Positions 27,400-38,948 of a stretch of 64,000 nt of DNA are shown piece by piece. A program made the position numbers and the translations under genes. A model generated the notes under the pieces. The model saw nothing but the letters and a program-made list of their open reading frames with translations. It did no database searches and was not told the origin of the DNA. Numbering within the stretch: the stretch's first letter is position 1; each line of letters begins with the position of its first letter. This DNA is from CAWEYO01 sp963813315 (GTDB taxonomy: Bacteria; Pseudomonadota; Alphaproteobacteria; Rhizobiales; Rhizobiaceae), in the NCBI GenBank assembly GCA_963813315.1, contig CAWEYO010000017.1, positions 62,001 through 126,000 on the forward strand, read 5' to 3'.

Positions 27400-27879
27400 A
27401 TGCCGGCGTTATTGAAAGGTTCATGCCGATGCGGTTGCGTTCGCTTCGAAGTCGCGAGCAACACGCCTGTTCCCTATCAGCTCTGCTACTGCACCATTTG
27501 CCGAAAGCAACAGGGCGGGGGTGGTTACGCAATCAATCTCGGCGCCGACGCGGCGACGCTCAGGATCGAGGGCGAGGAACATCTTGGCCTGTATCGCGCG
27601 GAAATCGAAGACGAAGTCTCGACGGGCGAAAGGCGGTTCTGCCGCGAATGCGGCTCGGCGCTATGGCTCTATGACCCGACCTGGCCAGAACTTGTCCACC
27701 CCTTCGCATCGGCCATCGACACGGAATTGCCGGTAGCGCCGCAGCGCGTCCACATCATGCTGCAGTACAAGGCGAGTTGGGTTGAACCTGACATTCGCGA
27801 AGGCGACGCCGCATTTGACCTCTACCCGGACGAGTCGATCGCCGACTGGCACCGGCAGCGGGGGCTTTGGGTGGATTAG
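27400..27879 (+). CDS. GFA-family (zinc-binding) protein 2
   Basis: A 159-residue GFA-fold protein. Zinc ligands are CRCGCVRF, CYCTICRKQQGGGG and FCRECGSALWLYD. The start at 27400 (MPALLKGSCRCG) has GGAGG upstream. It is convergent with sufA, with 9 bases between the stops, so transcription of the two must end within or beyond each other. Confidence 0.88.
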   Translation: MPALLKGSCRCGCVRFEVASNTPVPYQLCYCTICRKQQGGGGYAINLGADAATLRIEGEEHLGLYRAEIEDEVSTGERRFCRECGSALWLYDPTWPELVHPFASAIDTELPVAPQRVHIMLQYKASWVEPDIREGDAAFDLYPDESIADWHRQRGLWVD

Positions 27880-27888
27880 CCGGAGCCT

Positions 27889-28275
27889 CTATGCAGCGTT
27901 CTCCGCCCTCGCCTCGGCAAGTGCTTTCAGATCGGCGGGCTTCAATTCCACCGATTCGCCGCAGCCGCAGGCCGAACTCTGGTTCGGATTGCTGAAGGTG
28001 AAGCCGGTGCGAAGCGTCGTCCGCTCGAAATCCATCTCGGTTCCGAGCAGGAACAGCGCCGCCTCCGGCGCGACATAGACATGCGCGCCGTCGCGCTCGA
28101 TATGGTCGTCCTTCGGGTTGGGCTCGGTCACCAGATCGACCGTGTATTCCATGCCGGCGCAGCCGCCTTTCTTGATGCCGAGGCGTATGCCACGCGCGTT
28201 TTCGCGCGTCGCCATGATCTCGCGGACACGCGCGGCTGCATTCTCGCTCATGCTGATGACTGCGAAACGTCCCAT
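27889..28275 (-). CDS. sufA: A-type Fe-S carrier protein (SufA/IscA family)
   Basis: A 128-residue A-type carrier, last gene of the SUF operon. It receives clusters from SufBCD and passes them to target proteins. The three conserved cysteines are in GGCAGMEYTVDLV and SSACGCGESV. It is slightly longer than E. coli SufA, at the C-terminus. The start at 28275 (MGRFAVISMSENAAARV) is the first with conservation and follows sufT after 136 bp. This gene, unlike the rest of the operon, is unbroken. Confidence 0.93.
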   Translation of the reverse strand: MGRFAVISMSENAAARVREIMATRENARGIRLGIKKGGCAGMEYTVDLVTEPNPKDDHIERDGAHVYVAPEAALFLLGTEMDFERTTLRTGFTFSNPNQSSACGCGESVELKPADLKALAEARAENAA

Positions 28276-28411
28276 ATTTTCTTCTCCGCTCCGCGCGGGT
28301 TCAAGGCCCGCCGAATGACTTTCATCGCCTAAGATGGTGAAGATTCTGCGTAGCGCAAGCGCGAGGTCGAGCGCGCGTTGCTGCGGTCGAGCAGACAGAC
28401 TTGTGCTTCGC

Positions 28412-28805
28412 TCAGTACCAGCCGACCGCGACCTGCGCCTCTTCCGACATGCGGTCCGGCGACCACGGCGGGTCGAACACCATGTTGACCTCGACATCCG
28501 AAACGCCTTCGACAGCGCTGACGGCGTTCTGCACCCAGCCCGGCATCTCGCCTGCCACCGGGCAGCCGGGCGCGGTCAGCGTCATGTCGATCTTGACCGT
28601 GCGGTCGTCCTCGATGTCGATCTTGTAGATCAGGCCGAGTTCGTAGATGTCGGCCGGGATTTCCGGGATCGTAGACGGTCTTCAGCGCCGAAACGATGTC
28701 GTCGGTGAGCCGCGCCAGCTCTTCGGCGGGGATTGCGGACGCCGAGAATACGCCGTCAGCCGACGCCCTCGCTGCCAAAGTGTCGGTTGTGCTCGCGTCT
28801 TCCAT
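28412..28805 (-). CDS. sufT: SUF system assembly factor SufT (DUF59/MIP18), one-base frameshift
   Basis: A SufT-type DUF59 protein of about 130 residues, an accessory Fe-S maturation factor. The N-terminus (MEDASTTDTLAARASADGVF) and TDDIVSALKTVYDP read in one frame. After an extra base near 28665 the rest continues in another: EIPADIYELGLIYKIDIEDD, GCPVAGEMPGWVQNAV, MVFDPPWSPDRMSEEAQVAV, ending GWY. The joined protein is full length. The single-base insertion is probably a sequence error, as in the genes beside it. The ATG lies 5 bases after the sufS stop. Confidence 0.85.
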
Positions 28806-28810
28806 GATGT

Positions 28811-30067
28811 TCACCCGAAGAATTTTCGCGCCTTTTCCAGCGCCTCGACCAGAACATCGACCTCGGCCATGCGTATTGTACATGCCGAAGGATGCCCTGC
28901 ATGTGGAGGTCACGCCGAAGCGTTTCAACAGCGGCTGCGCGCAATGCGTGCCGGCGCGCACCGCCACGCCCTGCCGGTCGATCACCATCGACACGTCATG
29001 CGCGTGGATGCCCTTGCAGCTCGAAGGAGACGATCGCGCCCTTGCCCGGCGCATCGCCGAAGATGCGCAGCGAATTGATCGAGCGCAGCCGCTCATGCGC
29101 GTAGGCCTTCAGATCGGCCTCGTGCGCGGCGATTCGCTCGCGGCCGACGCTGTCCATGTAGTCGAGCGCGGCGCCCAGCCCGATCGCCTGGACGATCGGC
29201 GGCGTGCCCGCCTCGAAGCGGTGCGGCGGATCGTTGTAGGTGACGTTGTCCTCGGTCACCTCGAAGATCATCTCGCCGCCGCCCTGGAAGGGCCGCATCG
29301 CATCCAGCATTTCCTTGCGCGCCGTAGAGCACGCCGATGCCCGATCGGCCCGTAGACCTTGTGGCCGGTGAAGACGAAGAAGTCGCAGCCGAGATCCTGC
29401 ACGTCGACCGGCATGTGCACCGCGCTCTGGCTGCCGTCGACCAGCACCGGAATGCCGCGCTCATGGGCGATGCGGCACGATCTCCTTGATCGGCGTCACC
29501 GTGCCCAGCGCGTTCGACATCTGGGTGATGGCGACGAGCTTCGTGCGCGTCGGTCAGGCGCTTCTCGAATTCCTCGATGTGGAACACGCCGAGATCGTCG
29601 ACCGGCACCCAGACCAGCTTGGCGCCCTGCCGCTCGCGGATGAAATGCCACGGCACGATGTTGGAATGGTGCTCCATGATCGACAGCACGATCTCGTCGC
29701 CCTCGCCGATATTGCGGCATGCCCGAAGCCATAGGCGACCGTGTTGATCGCCGACGTCGTGTTGCTGGTGAAGACGATCTCCTCGATGCTGCCGGCGTTG
29801 AGGAACCGGCGCACCGTTTCGCGCGCCTTTTCATAGGCATCGGTCGCGGCGTTCGACAGGAAATGCAGCCCGCGATGGACATTGGCATATTCCTGCGAAT
29901 AGGCGTGGTCGATCGCGTCGAGCACGGCCTGCGGCTTCTGCGCCGAAGCGCCATTGTCGAGATAGACCAGCGGCTTGCCGTAGACCTCGCGCGACAGGAT
30001 CGGGAAGTCGCGGCGGATCGCCTCGACGTCGTAGGTGTCCGCTGCAATCTGTCGCCGGCGCGTTCAT
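28811..30067 (-). CDS. sufS: Cysteine desulfurase SufS, multiple frameshifts
   Basis: A group II cysteine desulfurase that takes sulfur from cysteine for SufB. The PLP-enzyme segments all appear but in alternating frames: LDAIDHAYSQEYANVHRGLH, EIVFTSNTTSAINTVAYGFG, IMEHHSNIVPWHFIRERQGA, FFVFTGHKVYGP (PLP lysine) and RAGTHCAQPLLKRF (catalytic Cys). At least nine single-base insertions are needed to explain the breaks, for example near 28871, 29011, 29318, 29340, 29474, 29548, 29713, 29721 and 30047. The ATG at 30067 overlaps the sufD stop (ATGA). The even conservation of all segments argues for sequence errors, not decay. Confidence 0.85.
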
Positions 30068-31351
30068 GCCTTCACCCATGCGTCCGCGAACCATTCGTCG
30101 AGCAGCGCTTCCAGCGCCTCGACGATCGGCTCGTCGTCCAGTTCCTCGATGACCTCGGCGAGGAACGCCTTGACCAGAAGGCCGCGCGCGGTCTTCTCGT
30201 CGATGCCGCGCGCCATCAGGTAGAACAGATGGTCGCGGTCGATCTCGGTGACGGTCGCGCCGTGGCCGCACTGCACGTCGTCGGCGAAGATTTCGAGCTC
30301 CGGCTTGGTCGAGAACTCGCCGTCGTCGGACAGAAGCAGCGTGTTGCAGGCCATCTTGGCGTCGGTCTTCTGCGCGGCCTGATGCACGTTGATGCGGCCC
30401 TGGAAGACGCCGTGCGCCTTGCCCGTCACGATGTTGCGGATCACTTCGCGTCGAGCTGGTGTGCGGCACGGTATGGTCGAGCACCATGGTGACGTCGGTA
30501 TGCGTGTCGCCGGACAAGCAGGTTGATGCCGCGCAGCTGAAAGTCGGAGCCCTCGCCGCTGCCGCGACGCGGATTTCCTGGCGGACCAGCTTGCCGCCGG
30601 CATTCATGACGAACAGCGTCAGCCTGGCGTTCTTGCCGAGCTCCGCGTTGAACTGGCCGAGATGCGTCGCGTCGTTCGGGCTGGTCCTGCACGATGAGCC
30701 AGAGCGATCTCGGCGCCGTCGCCGACGAGCAAGATGGCTGACCGAGCTGACCAGCGCCGCTGCCGTTGCCGGTCTGGCGCTCGACGATGGTCGCCTTGGC
30801 GCCGTCGCCGACGCGCACCGGGAAGCGCACATGCGTCTGGCCGCCGGCCTGCACGTTCTGCAGTTCGACCGGCTTTTCGAGCTCGGCCCCGTCTGCGATG
30901 TCGAGGAAATAGCCGTCGGCGACGAAGGCCGTGTTCAGCGCGCCGACCGCATCGTCGGCGCCGTACGCATTCGAGCGCCGGCGCGAAGCTGCCGTCGCTG
31001 CAGCTTTCCTCGAGCCGCTGAACGGTGACGCCCTCGATCGACGGGCGTCCTGCCGGACGAAACGCCGTTCAGGACCGGCAGCACGGTCGATCCTTCAAGC
31101 ACCGGCGTCGACCGCTTCTGGCGTCGGCTGTCTCGTCGTGCGGCGGCACGGCCGTCAGCAGCCGGCGCAGATCGGTGTAGTGCCAGGCTTCGATCCGCCT
31201 GGTCGGCAGCCCGGCCTTCAGCCTCTCGATCGCGTTGTCGCGCTTGACCAGTCACCGCGCCGTCGCCGGGCAACGCTGACAGCCGCTCGCCGAACGCCTC
31301 GATCAGGGCTGTTTCGGCGGGCGTTCGCTGTGGCTGCACATGCATGTTCAT
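30064..31351 (-). CDS. sufD: Fe-S scaffold subunit SufD, multiple frameshifts
   Basis: SufD, the non-ATPase partner of SufB in the SufBC2D scaffold, about 430 residues. The N-terminus (MNMHVQPQRTPAETALIEAF) starts at ATG 31351, and the C-terminal block reads well in one frame: CNTLLLSDDGEFSTKPELEI, ADDVQCGHGATVTEIDRDHL, KAFLAEVIEELDDEPIVEAL. The middle is split among all three frames between about 30450 and 31260. The QCGHGAT-type motif is the SufB/SufD core signature. Breaks are read as sequence errors. Confidence 0.82.
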
Positions 31352-31360
31352 GACCGTCAC

Positions 31361-32118
31361 CTACGCCGCCTCGTCGATGACGCCGGCATAGCCGTTCTCT
31401 TCGAGCTCGAAGGCCAGCGACTTGTCGCCCGACTTGATGACCTGGCCCCTGTAGAGCACATGCACGCTGTCCGGCACGATGTGTTCGAGCAGGCGCTGGT
31501 AGTGCGTGATGACGACGATGGCGCGGTCGGGCGAGCGCAGCGCGTTGACGCCATCGGCGACGATCTTCAGCGCGTCGATGTCGAGGCCGGAATCGGTCTC
31601 GTCGAGCACGCAGAGCTTCGGCTCCAGCAGCTTCATCTGCAGGATTTCGGCGCGCTTCTTCTCGCCGCCGGAAAAGCCGACATTGAGCGGCCGCTTCAGC
31701 ATGGCCATGTCCATGTCGAGCGACGGCGGCCGCCTCCTTCACCTTCCTGCAGGAGGTCGGGGATCTTCAGCGGCTCTTCGCCGCGCGCCTTGCGCTGCGC
31801 GTTCATCGCGACCTTCAGGAACTCCATCGTCGCCACGCCCGGTATCTCCATCGGATACTGGAAGGCGAGGAAGATGCCGGCGGCGGCGCGCTCGGCCGGG
31901 TCCATCTCGAGGATGGAGTGGCCGTTGTAGAGGATGTCGCCCTCGGTCACCTCGTAGTCGTCGCGGCCGGCAAGCACATAGGACAGCGTCGATTTGCCGG
32001 AGCCGTTCGGCCCCATGATCGCGGCGACCTCGCCGGCTTTGACGGTCAGGTCCAGCCCGCGGATGATCTCGGTGCCGTCGTCGGCGATGCGGGCGTGAAG
32101 GTTTCTGATTTCAAGCAT
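31361..32118 (-). CDS. sufC: Fe-S assembly ATPase SufC, one frameshift
   Basis: SufC, the ABC-type ATPase of the SufBC2D complex, about 252 residues. Walker A is GPNGSGKST near residue 37, the signature is FSGGEKKRAEILQM, and Walker B is LCVLDETDSGLD. One single-base error near 31735 (between DLLQE and DMDMAMLKRPLNV) splits it into two frames; otherwise it is complete. The start at 32118 (MLEIRNLHARIADDGTEII) is preferred over ATG 32139. It lies between the cupin gene and sufD. Confidence 0.9.
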
Positions 32119-32175
32119 TGCTCGTTCCGTTTTGTTCAAATGCGGGTGCCCGTTCAGGCAGTGTCTTCGGCGACG

Positions 32176-32666
32176 TCACTCTTCGCCGTCATAGTAGCCG
32201 AGGCTTGTGCCCGGCCGCGCGAGATGCCGAACTCCGCCCTTGCCGCTCGCCCAGTCGTAGCGCGAAGTGACCCCGAACTTGCCCGAGTCGGGGTATTCCA
32301 CCACCTCGGTGTCCGCCATCGTGGAAACGCCCAGATACTTCAGCGTGCGGGCGCCCGTATTCACGATCTGGTGGGCATGCTCGGGTCCTCCCGTCGGTGC
32401 AGCGAGCACATCGCCTTGCTTCACCGGATAGCAGTCCAGGCCGAAGCGATACTCGCCCTCGCCCTCCAGGATCACAAACAGTTCATGAATTTGGTGATGC
32501 GCGTGATAGGGGAATGCTTTCTTGCCCGGCTCGACCACGTGAAGCATGCAGCCATCCGGTAGATCCGATCAACGGCCGAAGCTGCCGACCTTGGCGGCGA
32601 ACGCATCGCCATTGCTGGTGTCCCGAAGAGGCACGTCGGCCAGGTTGATGACAGGTTTGATCGCCA

Positions 32667-32667
<1 letters not shown>
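32176..32667 (-). CDS. Cupin-domain protein encoded inside the SUF operon
   Basis: A single-domain cupin of about 163 residues, beginning MAIKPVINLADVPLRDTSNG. The beta-barrel metal motif is PYHAHHQIHELFVILEGEGE, and DSGKFGVTSRYDW follows. Its ATG overlaps the sufB stop (TGATG), so it is translationally coupled to sufB. A TGA in frame at 32569 interrupts it; however, reading the adjacent frame gives LIGSTG, which restores the family sequence between FG and CMLHVVEPG. A few small deletions between about 32553 and 32576 therefore explain it better than a nonsense mutation. Its role in Fe-S assembly is unknown. Confidence 0.78.
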
Positions 32668-34195
<1,528 letters not shown>

Positions 34196-34387
34196 CAGCG
34201 TTCTCCATCCACGCCGGGTTCAAGGCCCGGCAGTTTTCAAACTATGGCACCGCACGAGCGGCGTAAGTTCCATATAGTGCGCTTTCGTCCGGAAATTCAC
34301 CCGCGAGCCGCATACGCGGCCCGAAAACGCATCGGCTTTCGCGAGCCTCGCGGCCCGCATTTCACTCAGGCTACGCCGCCCTCGGCT

Positions 34388-35554
34388 TCACTGCGCGGCG
34401 CGCCAGTATTCCCGGCAAGCGCCGTCCTGCAAACGCGCGATTTCGTCCTCTGTCGTCGCGATGCCCGATCGAAACGCGCAGCGCGCCCGCATTGTCGCCA
34501 TGCCCATCGCTTTCAGCACATGGCTCGGCCCGACCTTGCCCGACGAGCAGGCCGAGCCGGCCGAAAGCGCGACGCCGGCCAGATCGAAAGCGATCTGCGC
34601 CGTCTCGGCCTTCATGCCGGGAATGGCAAAGAATGTCGTGTTGGCAAGCCGCTCGGCACGCCGGCCCGAAAATCTCCGCATCGGGCGCGAGTCGGCGACG
34701 ATCGCTGCCTCGATCCGGTCGCGCATCTCGCGAACTGCGCCGCATCTCGTCGAGGTGCCGCCAGCGCCTCGATGGCCGCGGCGCCAAAACCGGCGATTGC
34801 CGCCAGGTTCTCCGTTCCGGCGCGATGGCCCTTTTCCTGGCCGCCGCCGCGTGACCAGCGGCGTCGGCATCATCAGGTCGGACTGCGCCGACGATCGCGC
34901 CGGCGCCCTTCGGCCCGCCGATCTTGTGCGACGAGAGGATAAGATAGTCGGCGTAACCGTCTGTAATATCGAGCAGGAATGCGCCCAGCCGCCTGCACGG
35001 CGTCGAGGACAAGAACGCCGCCGGCAGCCTTCACGAGCGCGCCGATCTCGCGCGACGGGCTGGATGACGCCGGTCTCGTTGTTGGCGGCGTGGATCGCGA
35101 CCAGCGGCAGGCCCTTCGACGCGGTCGTGCCGCGCCAGCGCGTGCCCGCAGCGCGCCGAGGTCGAGCACGCCGTTGCGCGTCGACCGCCGACGCGTCTCG
35201 ACTTCGCTCGCGCGGAAAGCGTCCACCGTACAGCAGGCAGGGATGATCGGAGGCCGAGACATAGAGCCGCGCCATGCGGACCGCGCCGCGCCCCATCCGC
35301 CAGTCGGGCGTAAGCAGCGTCGAAGCGGCTTCGGTCGCGCCGGAGGTGAAAACGACATGCTCGGGCTTGGCGCTCGACAAGTGCCGCGACCGCGGCGCCG
35401 CGCCTCCTCGATCAGGCGGCGCGCGGCGCGGCCTTCGCCGTGCACCGACGACGGATTTGCGTCTGCCTCGAGCGCGGCAAGCATCGCCGCCCGCGCCGCT
35501 GGCAAGCAGCGGCGCGCTTGCATTGTAATCGAGATAGGCGCGGTGCCCGGCCAT
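34388..35554 (-). CDS. NifS/IscS-type cysteine desulfurase, multiple frameshifts
   Basis: A group I cysteine desulfurase of about 385 residues at the head of the SUF operon. It opens MAGHRAYLDYNASAPLL at ATG 35554; the catalytic loop GSACSSGKVGPSHVLKAMGM and the end REYWRAAQ are clear. Between them the protein is spread over three frames (ADANPSSVHGEGRAARRLIE, then FTSGATEAASTLLTPDWRMG-type segments), including an extra A near 35505. The gap to sufB is 192 bp. The operon thus carries both group I and group II desulfurases. It is divergent from the hydrolase at 35785. Confidence 0.82.
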   Translation of the reverse strand: MAGHRAYLDYNASAPLLASGAGGDACRARGRRKSVVGARRRPRRAPPDRGGAAPRSRHLSSAKPEHVVFTSGATEAASTLLTPDWRMGRGAVRMARLYVSASDHPCLLYGGRFPRERSRDASAVDAQRRARPRRAAGTRWRGTTASKGLPLVAIHAANNETGVIQPVARDRRAREGCRRRSCPRRRAGGWAHSCSILQTVTPTILSSRRTRSAGRRAPARSSAQSDLMMPTPLVTRRRPGKGPSRRNGEPGGNRRFWRRGHRGAGGTSTRCGAVREMRDRIEAAIVADSRPMRRFSGRRAERLANTTFFAIPGMKAETAQIAFDLAGVALSAGSACSSGKVGPSHVLKAMGMATMRARCAFRSGIATTEDEIARLQDGACREYWRAAQ

Positions 35555-35672
35555 TTCTTCGCGATTTTCCCTGTCATTTCGCATTCGCGGGCCGTCCGGC
35601 GTTATTTCCTTGAAATTGCAAGGTCAGCCGTCCTATTTACCCGCTTTACCGAGAGGGTGGCATCGCCACCCA

Positions 35673-35691
35673 GTTTTGAACAATTCTAAAC
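35673..35691. promoter_or_regulatory. Candidate Irr operator (ICE box) upstream of the SUF operon
   Basis: GTTTTGAACAATTCTAAAC is a 19-bp dyad: arms GTTTTGAA and TTCTAAAC (7 of 8 positions pair) with a 3-bp centre. It closely resembles the rhizobial iron control element TTTAGAA-N3-TTCTAAA bound by the haem-responsive regulator Irr. It lies 119 bp upstream of the cysteine desulfurase start and 94 bp upstream of the divergent hydrolase. Irr control of suf genes is known from comparative studies of Rhizobiales; binding here is inferred. Confidence 0.65.
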
Positions 35692-35784
35692 TAGCTTCTA
35701 TGGAGACGCTCGCGCCTCGTCAAGGCCGGAGACGAGATTTCTCCGTCGGCGCCGTGGAGCCGACGGAGCGATGTGGAGTCATTC

Positions 35785-36460
35785 ATGCCTGAAGTCATTT
35801 TCACCGGTCCGGCGGGTCGTCTGGAAGGCCGCTATCAGCCTTCCAAGGAAAAGAGCGCGCCGATCGCCATCGTGCTTCATCCGCATCCGCAATTCGGCGG
35901 CACGATGAACAACAAGATCGTCTACGACCTGTTCTACATGTTCCAGAAGCGCAACTTCACGACGCTGCGCTTCAATTTCCGCAGCATCGGCCGCAGCCAG
36001 GGCGAGTTCGATCACGGCACGGGCGAGCTGTCCGACGCCGCCGCCGCGCTCGACTGGATCCAGTCGCTGCACCCCGATTCCAAGAGCCTGCTGGGTCGCC
36101 GGCTATTCCTTCGGCGCCTGGATCGGCATGCAGCTTCTGATGCGCCGCCCGGAGATCGAGGGCTTCATCTCGATCGCGCCGCAGCCCAACACCTACGATT
36201 TTTCCTTCCTCGCGCCCTGCCCGTCGTCCGGCCTGATCATCCATGGCGATGCCGACAAGGTGGCGCCGCCCAAGGATGTGCAGGGTCTGGTCGACAAGCT
36301 GCACACGCAAAAGGGCATCACGATCACGCAGAAGACGATGCCCGGCGCCAACCATTTCTTCTCCAACGATTTCGACCTTCTGATCGACGAATGCGCCGAC
36401 TATCTCGACCGCCGCCTGGCCGGCGAACTGTCGGATCCGCGGCCGAAGCGGCTGCGGTAA
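35785..36460 (+). CDS. Alpha/beta hydrolase, one frameshift
   Basis: A cytoplasmic alpha/beta hydrolase of about 225 residues. The start is ATG 35785 (MPEVIFTGPAGRLEGRYQPS), followed by VLHPHPQFGGTMNNKIVYDL and LRFNFRSIGRSQGEFDHG. A one-base insertion near 36091 splits it just before the nucleophile elbow, AGYSFGAWIGMQLL (Ser in GYSFG). The rest has GDADKVAPPKD (acid) and PGANHFFSND (His). The substrate is unknown. Its 3' end overlaps that of anmK on the other strand by about 60 bp. Confidence 0.83.
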
Positions 36461-37580
36461 GGCTTGGCCAAAATCCCGCCTGTCACCGCGGCGCTGCATC
36501 CGGTCGTCGTCGGGAAGGTAAGCGGCAGGCCCTTTAGCGACCGTACGGCCAGATAGGCCCAGGCCTCCGCCTCCATCGAATCTCCGTCGAGACCGGCGTC
36601 TTCGGCGAGAATGACCTCAGCTCCCGCCTTAGCCGCCCCGTCGCGCAGATCGCCCACGATATGCGGGTTCTTCCGCCCGCCTCCGCATACGATCCACAGC
36701 TTCGGCGGCTCCGGCAAATGTTCATGGGCCTTCAGGATGGCTTGTGCTGAAACCGCTGCCAGCGTACGCGCGCCGTCGGCCAGCTCCATCTTCCCCGCAG
36801 TCTCCAGCGTGAAATCGTTCCGGTCGAGCGATTTCGGGCCTGGCCTTGCAAAGAACGGCGTCTCCAGATAGCGCTCGACGACCGCACGAACGATCCCACC
36901 CTCGCTGGCGATCGCGCCGCCGGCATCGAATGGAACGCCGCCCTCACGGGACACCCACTGGTCGATCAGCGCATTGCCGGGACCGGTGTCGAACGCGACC
37001 GGATCGCCTGCACACGGCACGTAGGTGATGTTGGAAATGCCGCCGATATTGACAAAAACGGTGGGAAGCCTGCCTGCAAGACTTTGCGGCAACGAGCGCG
37101 CCAGCGCTGCATGATAGGCCGGCACAAGCGGTGCGCCCTGCCCGCCATGCGCCATGTCGTTGGCGCGCATGTCGTATGCAACGGCAAGGCCCGTTTCCCG
37201 GGCCAGAAGCTTACCGTCGCCAAGTTGCACGGTCAGCCCGGACTGCGGCCGATGCAGAACCGTCTGGCCATGGAAGCCAATGAGTACCGGCGTTCCCCAT
37301 TGACCGGCCATGGAGCCTAGAAACTCCAACACCGCCGCAGCGTGGCGTCTGGTGATTTCGCGCTCCAGACCGGCAAGATCGCCGGGCCGTTCACCTGTGT
37401 GTGCGATCCTTTTGCAACTTCGAGCGACGCCTCGATGCGACGCCGGAACGTAGGTTCGTAAGGCACGAACATGGATGGACCGCGCTCGATGGAATTGTCG
37501 CCGTCCGTCCTGAGCATGGCGATATCGATGCCGTCCATCGACGTGCCGCTCATCAGGCCGATCGCGCAAATCGCCGTCAT
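36400..37580 (-). CDS. anmK: Anhydro-N-acetylmuramic acid kinase, one frameshift
   Basis: AnmK, about 390 residues, phosphorylates and opens 1,6-anhydro-MurNAc during peptidoglycan recycling. The start is ATG 37580 (MTAICAIGLMSGTSMDGIDI). One missing base near 37409 shifts the frame between EVAKG and AHTGERPGDLAGLEREI. The rest is intact: IGFHGQTVLHRPQ, VNIGGISNITYVP, AFDTGPGNALIDQW and CGGGRKNPHI. The last 20 residues overlap the convergent hydrolase gene and are not conserved, so the true protein may end earlier if there is another error. Confidence 0.88.
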
Positions 37581-37684
37581 TCGTCCCGCCGTCCTTGTGA
37601 TTCCTTGCGCTGGATGGTAAAGGCCCGCCTTCACTCTTGCCATGGCGCCGGGCAGTCAAATGGCGTCGACCCGGGAATGAGCAC

Positions 37685-38939
37685 ATGTCCGCCTTCAAAT
37701 CCGAATTCCTGCACATTTTGTCAGAGCGCGGCTTCATCCACCAGATCTCCGACGATGCCGGCCTGGACGATCTCTTCGCCAGGGAAACCGTATCGGCCTA
37801 TATCGGCTTCGACGCGACGGCAAAGAGCCTGCATGCGGGCTCGCTGATCCAGATCATGATGCTTCACTGGATGCAGAAGACCGGCCACCGTCCGGTCGCG
37901 CTGATGGGCGGCGGCACATCGATGATCGGCGACCCGTCGTTCAAGGACGAGGCGCGCAAGCTGCTGACGCCGCGGGACATCGAAGCCAATCTCGACGGCA
38001 TCCGCAGGAATTTTGCGCCCTATCTGACATTCGGCAGCGGCACGGCCGACGCCTTGATGGTCAACAACGCCGACTGGCTGCTGGAGATCAACTATGTCAA
38101 GTTCCTGCGCGATGTCGGCCGGCACTTCTCGGTCAACCGCATGCTGTCCTTCGATTCGGTGAAGCTCAGGCTCGATCGCGAGCAGTCGCTGTCCTTCCTC
38201 GAGTTCAACTACATGATCCTGCAGGCCTACGATTTCGTCGAGCTGAACCGGCGCTATGGCTGCGGCTGCAGATGGGCGGCTCCGACCAATGGGGCAACAT
38301 CGTCAACGGCATCGATCTCGGCCACCGCCTCGGCACCCCGCAGCTCTACGCGTTGACCTCGCCGCTGCTGACGACTTCCTCCGGCGCCAAGATGGGCAAG
38401 ACGGCATCAGGCGCGGTCTGGCTCGATCCGGAAATGACAAGCCCATATGACTTCTGGCAGTACTGGCGCAATACCGAGGACGCCGACGTCGGACGCTTCC
38501 TCAAGCTCTACACCGCGCTTGCCGATGGACGAGATTGCGCGGCTTTCGGCGCTTGGCGGGAGCGGAAATCAACGATGCCAAGAAAGTTCTGGCGACGGAA
38601 GTGACAGCAATGCTGCATGGCCGCGCGGCGGCCGCGCAGGCGGCAGAAACGGCGCGCAAGACGTTCGAGGAAGGCGCGCTTGCCGACACATTGCCTGCCG
38701 TCGAGATTTCACGCGCGTCGCTGGCATCCGGTGTCGGCATTCTGTCGCTGTTCGTGGCGGCCGGGCTCGCGGGGTCTAACGGCGAGGCGAGGCGCCATGT
38801 CCAGGGCGGCGCGGTTCGCGTCAACGACGAACCGGTTTCCGATGATCGTCGCCAGGTTTCCCTCGAAGACCTCACGCCGCAGGGCGTGATAAAGCTCTCG
38901 CTCGGGAAGAAGAAGCACATCCTTGTCCGGCCGCTCTGA
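37685..38939 (+). CDS. tyrS: Tyrosyl-tRNA synthetase, frameshifts in the middle
   Basis: TyrS, about 417 residues, charges tRNA-Tyr. The class I HIGH-like motif is SLHAGSL, the tyrosine-binding part is GGSDQWGNIVNGIDLGHRLG, and the KMSKS loop appears as GAKMGKTASG. The C-terminal S4 RNA-binding domain is present (GLAGSNGEARRHVQGGAVRVN). A base is missing near 38263, and extra bases near 38524 and 38561 break the frame. As the gene is essential these must be sequence errors, unless another copy exists. The start is ATG 37685 (MSAFKSEFLHILSERGFIHQ). Confidence 0.92.
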
Positions 38940-38948
38940 GAGACTGGC

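Noticed and set aside
32569..32571. TGA nonsense mutation (or selenocysteine) in the SUF cupin
   Set aside because: Shifting frame locally recovers LIGSTG and the expected family sequence, so small deletions on either side explain the stop; no SECIS-like element seen.
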